NCBI GenBank assembly: GCA_026210745.1
Contig: CP110633.1
Location: 24,291-88,290 of the forward strand
Source of the DNA: Exobasidium rhododendri
Taxonomy: Eukaryota > Basidiomycota > Exobasidiomycetes > Exobasidiales > Exobasidiaceae
Direction: 5' to 3'
DNA: 64,000 bases
Shown here: positions 37,089 to 47,981 of the stretch, piece by piece
Position numbering within the stretch: position 1 is the stretch's first letter
Layout: each line of letters begins with the position of its first letter
The notes under the pieces: generated by a model
What the model saw: the letters and a program-made list of their open reading frames with translations, nothing else
The model's database searches: none
What the model was told of the DNA's origin: nothing
Translations under genes and position numbers: made by a program

Positions 37089-38219
37089 TTACTCTTATAT
37101 TATCATAGCATAAATAAGGTATAAATACATAATATTGCTGACAAATTTAATATATAGATTACAACCTTTTTATTAGTAAAAAATCCAATGTTAATAGAGA
37201 GGTATAGTTATTATTACATAGTAGTAGTAACTGGTTATTACAATAATTAATATAAATAACACATTTAATCTATCTTTATAAAACTATAAAAGTTAAATTT
37301 ACAATAATAAAATATATCTTTTTTATAACCAGGATAAACTATAGCTTTTACAGTATTCTATTGCTTGCATTATCATTGCATTTTTAAGTAATAATACTGT
37401 TATTACGTTCTAGTGTTAAAATAAGTTCTTTTCACTACATTAACAAGTATATTTCTACTATACTTATCAACTACAAATAAATCAGTTAGTTTTTTGCACG
37501 AAACTAAAACAATAACGCATAGCTTAAAAATAAATTATTTACCCCTAAAATATTCTATATAACTTAGACTATATTTTTATATAAATAAAAAAAGATTGGA
37601 GTATTAAACTATTAATTAAGTTTCCACTATTAAATTCCGTCACTTTATAGTATAAAATACACACTCTCAGTTCTAGTATTTTTCAATAATAAACAAAGGA
37701 TAGTAAAACTTAAGTTAATAATTTGCTTACTAAGCAAATTATTAAAAGTTTGCGACATGATATATTTAGGGGACTTGTTCTTATTTACAAATTAAGTAAG
37801 CATATGAATGAGTAAAGGAAAAACATATTTAACTGTTACCAGCATAAACATAAAATTATTACTTATTTCCTTTATATTTTATCTACTTATTTGTAAATAA
37901 CCAGGGCCATGTGACATTTCTCAATTATGCTACAATAAACAACAGTAGTTTCTATTACGCTAATCAATAAATGGAACACTATAATAAATAAATATCTCAC
38001 GCTATAATATACAAAATACGGATAGCTCACCCTTATTTTGTCTTTTAATTCATTCCTAAGCAAATTAGTGTTTTCACTAAGAAAATAAAAATATTTCATT
38101 ATTTAATGGGCACTTGATAACTTTAAATAATATATAAAGATTTTTTTCTTGTATTTTTTTGAGGGTAAAAATACTAAAAATACTGTTACTGTCTACTTTA
38201 TTTTGGAAGCATAGTTTTA
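37089..38219. other. gene-free spacer with one long hairpin
   Basis: Very AT-rich. A perfect 14-bp hairpin TTAATAATTTGCTT-ACT-AAGCAAATTATTAA at 37715-37745. A 70-codon ORF at 37887-38099 uses TTG and TTA and is not credible. Confidence 0.6.
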
Positions 38220-39692
38220 TTAAAGGGGGGAACTGGTTGTAGTGTAAAGTAGTGTAGAAACAGATACATGCAGTGTATCTAGTACCACATTAGGGTAAAT
38301 ACCAAGTAGCACTGTAGCAATAAGCAGAGGAAGTAGGAGCATATATTCTCGTCGTGTTAGATCTGTTGTATAGTTCAGATATTTGCTTCATGACCCAAAT
38401 GCAATACGGTTGTATAGCCAAATAGAGTATGCAGCACTTAGAACAATACCAGTGGCACCAATAACAGCGATAAGCGGACTTTCTTGAAAAATTCCGGTTA
38501 GTGCTAGTACTTCTCCAATCCAATTTGCACTTAGCGGTACTGCAGCATTAAAAATAGTGAATAGGAAAAAGAGTAGACTAAACAGTGGCATATAAGCTGT
38601 CATACCTCGATAATACTTGATAGTTCGCGTATGATATCTATCATATAGCACACCTCCTACGAGAAAGAATAGTGCAGGACTAACAAAACCATGTGCAATA
38701 CTGAGCATAATAGCTCCTTCAATACCTTGAACAGTATTACTGAATAGTCCTAGTACTACAACACCCATATGAGCTACAGAAGAATATGCTACTAGTTTTT
38801 TAAAATCTGTTTGTCGCAGTGTAACTAGACTACCATAAATAATAGAAATAATCGCCATTACTTGCACTAGAGGTGCAAAGTAACATGTTGCATCAGGTAG
38901 AAATTGAATAAGAATTCGCATGTAACCATACGTGGCCAGTTTAAGAATAACACCCGCTAGAATAATACTCCCAGCGACAGGAGCTTCAGAGTGGGCATAA
39001 GTTAGCCAAGTGTTAAAAGGTATTAGAGGTGTCTTAATAGCCATACTCATAAAGATTGCCATCCAAATAATCTTTTGGGAATCTGGATCAATTTCTGAAA
39101 GAGACACTACATTAAAATCTGTTGATCCCACATTGTGAAAAATGATAAGAAAGGCTAGTAGCATAAATAGTGAACCAAATAGCGTATAAAGAAACAGAAG
39201 GTAAGCAGCCCGTACTCGCGTAGGACTACCTCCCCAAATACCTACAATAAGAAACAGAGGGATTAGCACACTTTCAAAAAAAATATAAAATAGTAGAATA
39301 TCTAGTACTACAAACACTGCAATAAGCAGTGTTTCTAGCAGCAGGAAGGACATTAGAAAGTATTTTACTCTATATCTAATACTATCCCAATTAGATAGAA
39401 TACAAATAGGAGTAATGAATGTAGTAAGTAGTACAAAATATAGACTAATACCATCTACTCCAATATGCAGATGACAAAATGTTACTTGATCTTCCAGAAA
39501 TTCTTGTGTAAATTGATATTGACTAGTATTAGAGTCAAATTCTCCTCAAAGAATTATAGATACTACAAAATTAACAAGAGATACACCTAGTGCTACACGT
39601 TTTATATTGGATTTTCCAATAGTAGAAGAATTATTCATGGGTGCTAGTGCTAGTGCACCAACAACAGGAATAGTTAGAAGTAGGGTTAGCAT
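38220..39692 (-). CDS. nad4: NADH dehydrogenase subunit 4
   Basis: 490 residues, intronless. Starts MLTLLLTIPVVGALALAP at 39692. Two TGA-Trp codons, at 39546-39548 (ILWGEFDS) and 38388-38390 (AFGSWSKY), would cut it in three under the standard code. Conserved antiporter core: YAHSEAPVAGSIILAGVILK and SVAHMGVVVLGL. Ends SSPL at 38220. Complex I proton-pumping subunit. Confidence 0.96.
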
Positions 39693-40485
39693 TATTAAAA
39701 AAGTGAAAACCCCCTAATATTAAATCACATAATTATCTAACCTTAATTACTTACTACTTATAGTAATTTTAGTACCTGGCAGGGTTAGTAATAAAATGAT
39801 TGCAGAATGAAAAAACATAAGAAAAAATTAGCGTTAATTTTTTTGATTCATTAATTGTTAACTAGATTAAATAAACTATTAATCTTTAAAAGATACTAAT
39901 TTATAAAAAAATGAATTTTTTGTAGTAGTTTATATTACAGTGCACGTAATCTCTATTAGAATACTCTTTTTTTCTAGTGTTCTACACACTGAACAATTTT
40001 ATTAATAGTAATTTAGTTTCCTATATTTTCGACATATAACTATATCTGCTCGAAAATATAATTAGGGAGCGGAGAAGGGTTAAATCATACTTTGATGCTG
40101 TGCAATTCTTACAACTACAACAAGTAGGCCCTTAACTATTTAGTTTTAATACAGTATTACTTATTTTTTATTCTCGTAAGATTTTTCGATAATAGTTGTC
40201 ATTATTATTATAACGTAAAAAAAAGAATGAAAATTGTTGCTACAGCGGACATACTTACTTTCTATGAAATTAATTGTCCCCGTCGTAAGTGTTAATATAT
40301 TTATATAGTTATAATATTTGTTGTATAAATAACAACATATTTTCATCGCCAAAAAAGAATTAAAAATGTTCACTATTGGCTTTAGCCTTTATTTTTATAG
40401 TTGTGCCTTGATGGATAAAAAAAGCCTTTTAAAAGCATAGTTAAAGGAATAAAGTTGCAGAGTTAGCTATAAAGAAAGGGGTTAT
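39693..40485. other. gene-free spacer between nad4 and nad3
   Basis: AT-rich. No supported gene; the ORF at 40161-40373 has no family features. Confidence 0.6.
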
Positions 40486-40872
40486 TTATTTTTGTTTTTC
40501 AACAACATTCATAGAAGATCGTCCATTAGTGAAATATAGAGCTCCTTTACCAAATTCATACACAAACCCTACAGCAAGTACAGTAAAAAAAAGCATAGCG
40601 ATTCAAAAACCATATGATTGTACAGTGTACATACATGAAGCTAGGGGGTAAACAAGTAGAATTTCTAGATCGAAAATTATAAATAGGATACCTACTAGAA
40701 AAAAAGAAATGGAGAACCGTTCACGAGTTTGTCCATAAATGGCATTATATCCACATTCATAACTTGTTACTTTTTCTGAATCAGGACGATGTACCGCAAG
40801 CAGTAGATTAGCTACTAGAAGAATCACTACTAGAATAGGGATAAAGATAAAAAATAGTGTAATTGTATTCAT
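40486..40872 (-). CDS. nad3: NADH dehydrogenase subunit 3
   Basis: 128 residues. Conserved loop [22 protein letters not shown] carries the Cys of the complex I active/deactive switch. TGA at 40603-40605 is Trp, after which the last helix ([20 protein letters not shown]) follows. The ATG shares one base with the nad2 stop (TAATG), so the two are coupled. Confidence 0.96.
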
Positions 40873-42389
40873 TAATAATAAAACAGGGAAAGAGCCAGTA
40901 GATGGCAGCTATTTAGTAGGATAGTAGGTTGTAGTACAAATAGTGTCATTACCATAGTTAGACTACTGATAACAAAAGCATGTACATTTGTAATAGATTT
41001 TTCTTGTGTTTTAGTATATACTATTTTATTTTCAAATTCTTTAGATGAATCAAAATACATCACTTTAATGATTTTTAGATAGTAAGAAGCACTAATTACA
41101 CTAACTAGAATTGCTACAATTGAGATAAAATAATATCCTCCGTGTGTAGAAGAATATAGTACCATTTGTTTAGCAAAAAACCCCATTAGTGGAGGAATAC
41201 CTGCCATAGAAAATAGACATAGAGCAAAGCTAAGACTTAGTAGTGGATTAGACGTAAATTGTCCTTTTAGGCTATCAATAAACTCAATATCTTTTTTAGG
41301 ATAAACATGGATTATATAACCAAAACCGAGTAGTACTAGGAACACATTAGCATTTGTAAGCGAATATTGTACAATGTAAAATAGTAGAGATTCAATAGAT
41401 TCTTCTGTATTAATACTTAGTGCTAGAAGTAGAAATCCTACATGACTAATAGTGGAATAAGTCAGTAGTCGTTTAAGACGATATTGAGAAAGTCCAAGTA
41501 CAGTACCAATTACTAGTGAAAGAAGAGAAGTTACAAGAAGTAGATTTTTCCAAATATCTACAGAACTGCTTCCTAGTTGTAGAGATAGTGACTCAAAACT
41601 ACCTTCCAGACCTGTTTGTAGTTCTAGTAGAAATACAAAAATAGAAATTTTAGGCATAGTACTTAGCCAAGCAGTTACTACTGTAGGCGTTCCGTCATAT
41701 ACATCTGGCGCCCAATTATGAAGAGGTGCTGCTGCTACTTTAAATAGAAAACCAATACCAATTAGCAGTAGGCCGAATACGAGTGCTCCTACATATTCAT
41801 CATCACCTGCTACAGAAGTTAGTGCATAAATACTTTCAAATTGAGTTAGTCCTGTATAACTGTAAATTAGAGCTGTTCCTAGTAGAATTAGAGCAGAAGA
41901 GAGTCCACCTAGTAGAAAGTATTTAAGCCCAGCTGCAGTTGCGGATTCTGAATTACGATACAGTGTAGCCAGAATATATACTGCAAAACTTTGTAGCTCA
42001 ATAGAAAGATACATAGATACTAGATCTGAACTTGATAGCAGTAGACTAGCACCAATAGTTGTGAACATAATTATTAGTGAATATTCACTAATAGTTGGCA
42101 CAGCAGTAGTTCCATATGCTGGTAGTCCCACGGGAGCTCAACCTAGTAGTAGAATAGCTCCTATACAGAATAGAAAGGTCTCTATTCCTAGTGAAACAGT
42201 ACTTACGTGAAATAGCCCACTGTAAATACCTACTCCTGAGGATAGGGATTCAACATATAGTGAATTATATGAAAGAAAGGCCGAAAATAGTAGCGTCACC
42301 GAAGTAATTCTATTAAATAGACTAGGTGTAATACGGTAGGAAAATAGTGGTACGGCGATAAGAAGAGATAGTAGTCCAATAGAAAGCAT
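40872..42389 (-). CDS. nad2: NADH dehydrogenase subunit 2
   Basis: 505 residues. Starts [19 protein letters not shown] at 42138-42140 is Trp (LLLGWAPVGL). Conserved: [33 protein letters not shown] and [20 protein letters not shown]. Complex I antiporter-like subunit. Overlaps nad3 by one base. Leucines read are CTN only. Confidence 0.96.
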
Positions 42390-43636
42390 TCCTCTCTCTA
42401 TTTACAACATTATTCTTTGCAGATCTCAAAAAATAATACTACTTATGCTAAATAAAATGGTATTTTTCATTGAATACTCTCTTTTACGTTAAATAATTGT
42501 GGATAAAAAAGTATTCAAAAATAAGCAACGTGTTATAACATAATTTAGTAATAAATAAATTAAAAAGGTACTTTTGTGATCCCACCATAACGTCCTTATA
42601 CAAGTACCCGGACTCGAACCGAGTACAAAAAAGGAATTCTTAAATTAATCAGTAATGTAAATCGAAGAGATTAATGATAAAAACAACTAATGGTAGATTT
42701 TTAATTTACTAATTACCTATAATTTTAGTAGAATAAACTATATGACCTTCACTTTTTTATTACAAGTGAAAAATTATGTTAACTGGTTACATGTAAAAGG
42801 GTGTTCTAAACGGCAATAATTAAATATTCTATGATTTACTCTTGTTGCGGGAGACTATTACTCATTGTCTTTATTTGAAATAGTTTAATCTACATTTATT
42901 ATACAAAGAATACTATATAACAAATGAATTCTTTATATAATACATCCTGTAAATTATTATTAATCTAAAGAGATGAATAATAATAGTTGTAAGAGTTGTA
43001 GTAAAGATTACAAAAGTGTCGATTTATTTTATTGTAATGTGAAATGGTGCAACTATGAACTGTTATTAAAGGAATCGGAACTTATCGAAGTACTTTTTTA
43101 GCCGATTCACTATTACAACTAATTGGTAGAATAATGATTTATAATTTATTACCGATGTTAAAGTGAATAGAAGTGTGAGTCCTTACAACAGTATATTACC
43201 GCCCTTATAGTAAACAAGAAAAAGATTTTTACTACAAGCATGCCTAAATATACTAGCATGCATCTATACAAATTTTCAATATTCCAGTTAGTATATTATG
43301 TTATTGGGTTTATTCTTACATAGAATACATAAAATGTAAAAAGTTATTGTATTTATAAACTCTACAAAATATTTCTTATTATAACCCCTTAAAATGACAT
43401 GTAAATTAAAGAAATTAAAAACTAATAGTATATATGTATAACTATGATTCCATTGAAGCCTACCTAAATATAAAATATTTATTAGGCCCGGGGTGTTGTA
43501 ATACTATATAAATATAGTAATAGTATAAAAAATAAGGGTTGTATCATTATCCATATGGCTAAATACATTAAAAATAGTAAGATAAATTAACAAAGACCTT
43601 ATAAACGAAATTGTTTATTTTTATAAAAAATTTTAC
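42390..43636. other. gene-free spacer with an isolated tRNA T arm
   Basis: At 42602-42627 the minus strand has ACTCGGTTCGAGTCCGGGT plus TACTTGT, a T arm and 3' acceptor half, but no matching 5' half nearby. Probably a tRNA relic. The rest is AT-rich. Confidence 0.5.
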
Positions 43637-43707
43637 TACTAGTACTGAGACTCGAACTCAGAAATTGAGAGTGGAAGTCCCAAGTTTTACCATTAAACTA
43701 TACTAGC
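43637..43707 (-). tRNA. trnG(ucc): tRNA-Gly(UCC)
   Basis: Acceptor GCTAGTA/TACTAGT, D arm GTTTAATGGTAAAAC, anticodon stem TGGGA/TCTCA with loop CTTCCAC (UCC), T arm CTGAGTTCGAGTCTCAG. Confidence 0.92.
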
Positions 43708-43792
43708 ACAGTTTTTATGTGCATAATAAATATTCTATTTATATTGTGAGATTATTAAAATGTTTATTTATTTTAAATAATACTACGAAAAG

Positions 43793-43867
43793 TAGCAACT
43801 TGAAGGACTCGAACCTCCAACCTTCTAATTCGAAGTCAGACGCTATGACCATTAAGCTAAAGCTGCT
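43793..43867 (-). tRNA. trnR(ucg): tRNA-Arg(UCG)
   Basis: Acceptor AGCAGCT/AGTTGCT, anticodon stem TCTGA/TTAGA with loop CTTCGAA (UCG), T arm GGAGGTTCGAGTCCTTC. Reads CGN codons. Confidence 0.92.
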
Positions 43868-44017
43868 TTTAAACTCTTATACAATGATTGAATGATAATA
43901 AAAGCTTACTATTTTTATAACAATTCATATATGCGAACAGCAGGACTTCATTTTTGAGTTGAATTACTACTTATAATAAAAGGGGGTAAGATAACAAGAT
44001 AAGTTTAGTTTAAATTT

Positions 44018-45163
44018 TCAATTTTTATAAGAATTTTGTGTTTTTAGTAGTCTATTAATAATATTACGATGTACTTTTCGGGTAGGATCGATGCTAACAG
44101 TATATTCATAAGCAGCCGTTATACTAGGACATAGACATGTATTATTTGTTAGCATATCTGTAACAATTACAGCTTTACTTGCTGGGTGATTCATTTTAAT
44201 TTTATCACGAAATACTTTATCTTTACTAAGATGTTTAAATGTTTCACGATCTTGTTGAAACTTCATAAGAATTGCTTCAAGTGGAAGTAGTTCAATATTT
44301 GTATCAGGATGAATAAGGTAAGAAAAGTAATATTTGGATAGAAAGAGATTTTCTGTGTTAGTTCGTCGACCTAGTGTAGACAGACTAACTGCTGTTTCTT
44401 TAGAAAGATCACTAACACTTTTGGAAATATAAATAATAGTATCTTTTTCATACACATAAATAGTTTTACGGTTACTAGCACCCATCGCAATTCGTTGTGC
44501 TTCTGTTGGCTTAAATGAAGTAATAGGTGTCATTCCTACTGCCTTTATTACATTTAGTTCGGATTTCAGAGTGAAAACATAATATTGTTCAAGAGCTCGA
44601 CAATCTCGTTCAATGAGAAGTATATCTTTTGATGATAGATTTACACTATATTTTTTTGTAACATAAATAGTAAGCCGAAAAGAGGACATACCATACTCTA
44701 GCATAGTCCGTAGAATTAGTCGGGTACCGTTTTTACGTTCATTCTCTTGGAAATAACGTTTAATTCGTTGTAGAAGATCAATACTACTTCCTACATATTG
44801 ATTACCTGTAGTAATGTGTGTCCAAACATAAACACCTGCTAGTTTATATTCTTTACTATTACTAAAGAATAGTTTTGGTTTACTTGTTAGATCTGTAAAG
44901 TCATATTGACTTGGAATAGACACTAGCTTATCTAGTTCTTTTTGTGTAATAGGAGGATATTTTATAGATATGAACATAGTAATAGTTGTAGCATTCGTCT
45001 CTTTTCCACAATATTTATTTGCTAGCTCATATAGATTACTACTCTTTTTTGATGAAATAAACGGTAGTCTGTTAGTACTATAAATAGGTAGAACACCAAT
45101 TATAATTGATGTAGAGTCAAGAAATGTAGTACATTCTGAAAGATAAGTATAAATTATTTGCAT
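44018..45163 (-). CDS. free-standing GIY-YIG endonuclease ORF (381 aa)
   Basis: Between trnR(ucg) and trnL(uag), not in an intron. Nuclease module GVYVWTHITTGNQYVGSS, then RIKRYFQ, and ALEQYYVFTLKSELN with the catalytic Glu. The C-terminal half has a NUMOD1-like helix-turn-helix (VSDLSKETAVSLSTLGRR). No TGA. Leucines read are CTN only. An N-terminal region of about 115 residues resembles that of the ORF at 49406-50532. A truncated trnL copy lies just beyond trnL. Confidence 0.87.
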   Translation of the reverse strand: MQIIYTYLSECTTFLDSTSIIIGVLPIYSTNRLPFISSKKSSNLYELANKYCGKETNATTITMFISIKYPPITQKELDKLVSIPSQYDFTDLTSKPKLFFSNSKEYKLAGVYVWTHITTGNQYVGSSIDLLQRIKRYFQENERKNGTRLILRTMLEYGMSSFRLTIYVTKKYSVNLSSKDILLIERDCRALEQYYVFTLKSELNVIKAVGMTPITSFKPTEAQRIAMGASNRKTIYVYEKDTIIYISKSVSDLSKETAVSLSTLGRRTNTENLFLSKYYFSYLIHPDTNIELLPLEAILMKFQQDRETFKHLSKDKVFRDKIKMNHPASKAVIVTDMLTNNTCLCPSITAAYEYTVSIDPTRKVHRNIINRLLKTQNSYKN

Positions 45164-45258
45164 TATAATAAAAAGTCTAATATAATTTTATATTGATCAT
45201 TTAATACACTTGCTGCTGCGTTTAATTATACATATCTTTAATAGCTCTTGGAAAAGCT

Positions 45259-45341
45259 TATGAGTAGTGGGACTTGAACCCACACAGCGTTATGCTACCG
45301 CATCCTAAATACAGCTTGGCTACCAATTTCAACACACTCAC
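45259..45341 (-). tRNA. trnL(uag): tRNA-Leu(UAG)
   Basis: Acceptor GTGAGTG/TACTCAT, anticodon stem CTGTA/TGCGG with loop TTTAGGA (UAG), long variable arm, T arm GTGGGTTCAAGTCCCAC. Reads CUN codons. It is the only leucine tRNA I can find in the window. Confidence 0.92.
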
Positions 45342-45426
45342 CTTAAAGATTGCATATAGTTTATATTTTTGTTTATTACAATAAAAAACTATAAAATAGG
45401 TCCCTTATAATAGAAAGTTGAACACG

Positions 45427-45485
45427 TGTTTGCTGTAATACTACCGCATCCTAAATACAGCTTGGCTACCAATTTCAACATGCTC
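45427..45485 (-). pseudogene. truncated trnL(uag) copy
   Basis: About 40 bases identical to the D arm and anticodon arm of trnL (CTACCGCATCCTAAATACAG on the plus strand, then CTTGGCTACCAATTTCAACA), with degenerate acceptor and no T arm. Starts 86 bases from the intact gene, same orientation. Confidence 0.85.
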
Positions 45486-45764
45486 GCTATTTATTTTATG
45501 AAGGACGTTATATCTTATTCTTATAATAATATGTACAATAATTTAATCACACAAGATATAAATAAACCCACACTATTACTTAGTTAAAAAAGATTATTTT
45601 TATTCTTGCAAGAATAACTTATAGATTATCCCACTAACTACCTTAATTAACATATAAGTATAGTAGCTATTGAGTAGTTTTTTATAATACTAAAAAAGGT
45701 AATAACTGCTATTACATGTTTTTTAGTTAATTTTAGACTAATAAGTAAAGGCATACCCACAATA

Positions 45765-45840
45765 GGAGTTAAGTTACAGATGGCTTCTGTTGAAGAACTG
45801 CAAATTCTTTTATCTAGGGTTCAATTCCCTCTTAACTCTT
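45765..45840 (+). tRNA. trnC(gca): tRNA-Cys(GCA)
   Basis: Acceptor GGAGTTA/TAACTCT, anticodon stem AAGAA/TTCTT with loop CTGCAAA (GCA), T arm AGGGTTCAATTCCCT. The D arm is enlarged. Confidence 0.9.
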
Positions 45841-45998
45841 TTTTATAACAAATGATTAATTTTTGTCACATTGTTATTATATCGATCACACAGAATAATT
45901 TCTCTTGTCATGTTCCTAAATTTATTGCAAATAGTAACGATGACAAAAAAATACTGCACTGGTTTTTAATAAATTAAACCTTATTGTTATTGGGTTAA

Positions 45999-46070
45999 AA
46001 GAGTATAGTATAATGGTAGTACAATGATCTCCAAAGTCATATTATGCTGGTTCGACTCCGGCTGCTCTTG
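45999..46070 (+). tRNA. trnW(cca): tRNA-Trp(CCA)
   Basis: Acceptor AAGAGTA/TGCTCTT, D stem GTAT/GTAC, anticodon stem ATGAT/GTCAT with loop CTCCAAA: C at 34, anticodon CCA. T arm GCTGGTTCGACTCCGGC. CCA should read UGG only, yet UGA-Trp is used in this genome. No UCA-anticodon tRNA is visible. Confidence 0.92.
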
Positions 46071-46461
46071 GTTTTTCTAAGATAACAGAAAGCTATCTCT
46101 AAAATAATACAGACACATTAGATAGTAATATAAATACTACCTAAAGATTTAGTAGATATTTTGTGATAAATATAATCAAAGACAATACTAGTTGTTACGT
46201 AATTGAAGTAAGAGTAGCCTATATAATTTCTAGATTACTACGTAGTAGAGTGATTATATTAATAAACGATGTTAATTTAGACTAGACTTTTTACTATAGT
46301 GCATATATTACATTATTCTACCATTAACTACAATTAACAGCTTAGTATAAGAAGTTATAACTAGTGTTTGAAAAAAAAAAGTTATTCTTTAACTATCTAG
46401 ATATAGGGAAAAGAGCAGCAGTAATAGTCAAACGGGCCTAATTTTATCTGCTTTTTACTAT
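46071..46461. other. gene-free spacer upstream of atp9 leader
   Basis: AT-rich, nothing recognised. Presumably contains the atp9 promoter or processing site. Confidence 0.5.
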
Positions 46462-46771
<310 letters not shown>

Positions 46772-46781
46772 TACATGAATA

Positions 46782-46829
46782 ATTTTACACTGTTAGTGAG
46801 AAAATATAATAACTGTTAACAGTGTAAAA
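46782..46829 (+). terminator. long hairpin after atp9
   Basis: ATTTTACACTGTTA pairs perfectly with TAACAGTGTAAAAT around a 20-base loop, starting 11 bases after the stop. A GC hairpin GGGGCG-TTT-CGCCCC follows at 46848-46862. Possible 3' processing or RNA stability structure. Confidence 0.6.
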
Positions 46830-47251
46830 TGTCATCATCCTATCTGCGGGGGCGTTTCGCCCCTTTCCACCAAACAAGAGAACGTTGTCTTGACAAAGAA
46901 CATAAGAAAAATTCCTTTTTTTACAGTATTCTGTGTCTTACTAATAATGAATATTTGCTGAAACAAATTCTTTTTAATTACCTTGTTTTTTACAGCATTG
47001 TAATATCTTTTGTTTTTTTTTTCTTTATAGGCTTTGGTGAGGATTTTATAAAAAGGTTATTTAAATAAAATACATACTAACATCTGATCATATATCTAAT
47101 ATGATTACAAGACTAATATAAAAAAACGCATGGTTTGTTATTTACTAAAATAACTAGTATAAAAATTACTATAGTGAATATTACTGTAGCATAAACATCA
47201 TACACACTATACTAGGTAATTTTATACTACTCAATAAGGATATTTAATATC

Positions 47252-47305
47252 TATTATTGTTATAATCCTTATTATTATTGTTATAATCCTTATTATTATT
47301 GTTAC
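47252..47305. repeat. tandem repeat, about 2.5 units of 21 bases
   Basis: Unit TATTATTATTGTTATAATCC(T), repeated head to tail in the spacer between atp9 and the unknown ORF. Confidence 0.85.
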
Positions 47306-47434
47306 TTTTTTCTTTCGATATAACCTTTATTGTTTTATCAACTCTTTCTAAAAAAGGGGAAATTGAGAAAAATTGACAAAAAGGGCGAAATTTGTGTGTA
47401 ATGGATTAAGATTATAGAAAATTACACTACAAAA

Positions 47435-47943
47435 TTAAATTGTTACTAGGAGTAGTTGAAAAAATACTCCTAGGGCAGAAATGCAACATACGAAACTAAC
47501 AAAATGCAGTAGTAGACCAATAATAGTAAGAAAATTAGTAAATGAAGTTCGAGGTGTATAATCATTATTATAACCATCATTACTACTGAAATGTGGTGTG
47601 ATAAGCCAAGCTAGCATGTTTGTAACAAAGGCTGCCAGAAGATATAGAAGAATACCATATGTAAGTTCAGTCATAATTGCGTTTTTAGCTGCAGCAGACA
47701 GGAGGGAGTTACGCTCCATAACATTAAAAAGATATGTAGTAGCATTAGCAGAGTTATGGCTAATAAAAAAATTGAAAAGTACTTCTACTAGAAAATAAAA
47801 AAAATGTTTAGCGATACCATAAAAAAATCAAAGAGTGACGAAAAATCTGGAAAGTCCAGAAACTCCTCTTCGCAAGGAAAATGTAGTAGATGTGCATTAC
47901 GAGCTGTTTTTATATTTATTAGTAGATTTATACTAATTGACAT
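47435..47943 (-). CDS. unknown membrane protein ORF, probably frameshifted
   Basis: Not recognised. The 5' frame starts at ATG 47943 (MSISINLLINIKTARN) and contains an acidic stretch (EEEFLDFPDF). The 3' frame, open from about 47870 to 47435, continues with helices (FYFLVEVLFNFFIS, YGILLYLLAAFVTNMLAWLI, IIGLLLHFVSFVCCISALGV). The two join if one base of the T7 run at 47824-47830 (minus-strand sense) is skipped. All leucines in both parts, read this way, are CTN. It would encode about 168 residues. It lies 38 bases after the cox3 stop on the same strand, so cotranscription is likely. Confidence 0.55.
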
Positions 47944-47981
47944 TGTAATGAAATAATAATAAGAAGGGGATAAATTAATTA

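Noticed and set aside
37887-38099. 70-codon minus ORF in the trnH-nad4 spacer
   Set aside because: Uses TTG and TTA, has no recognisable features and lies in AT-rich spacer.
46829-47068. 79-codon plus ORF after atp9
   Set aside because: Contains a GC hairpin and avoided leucine codons; not gene-like.
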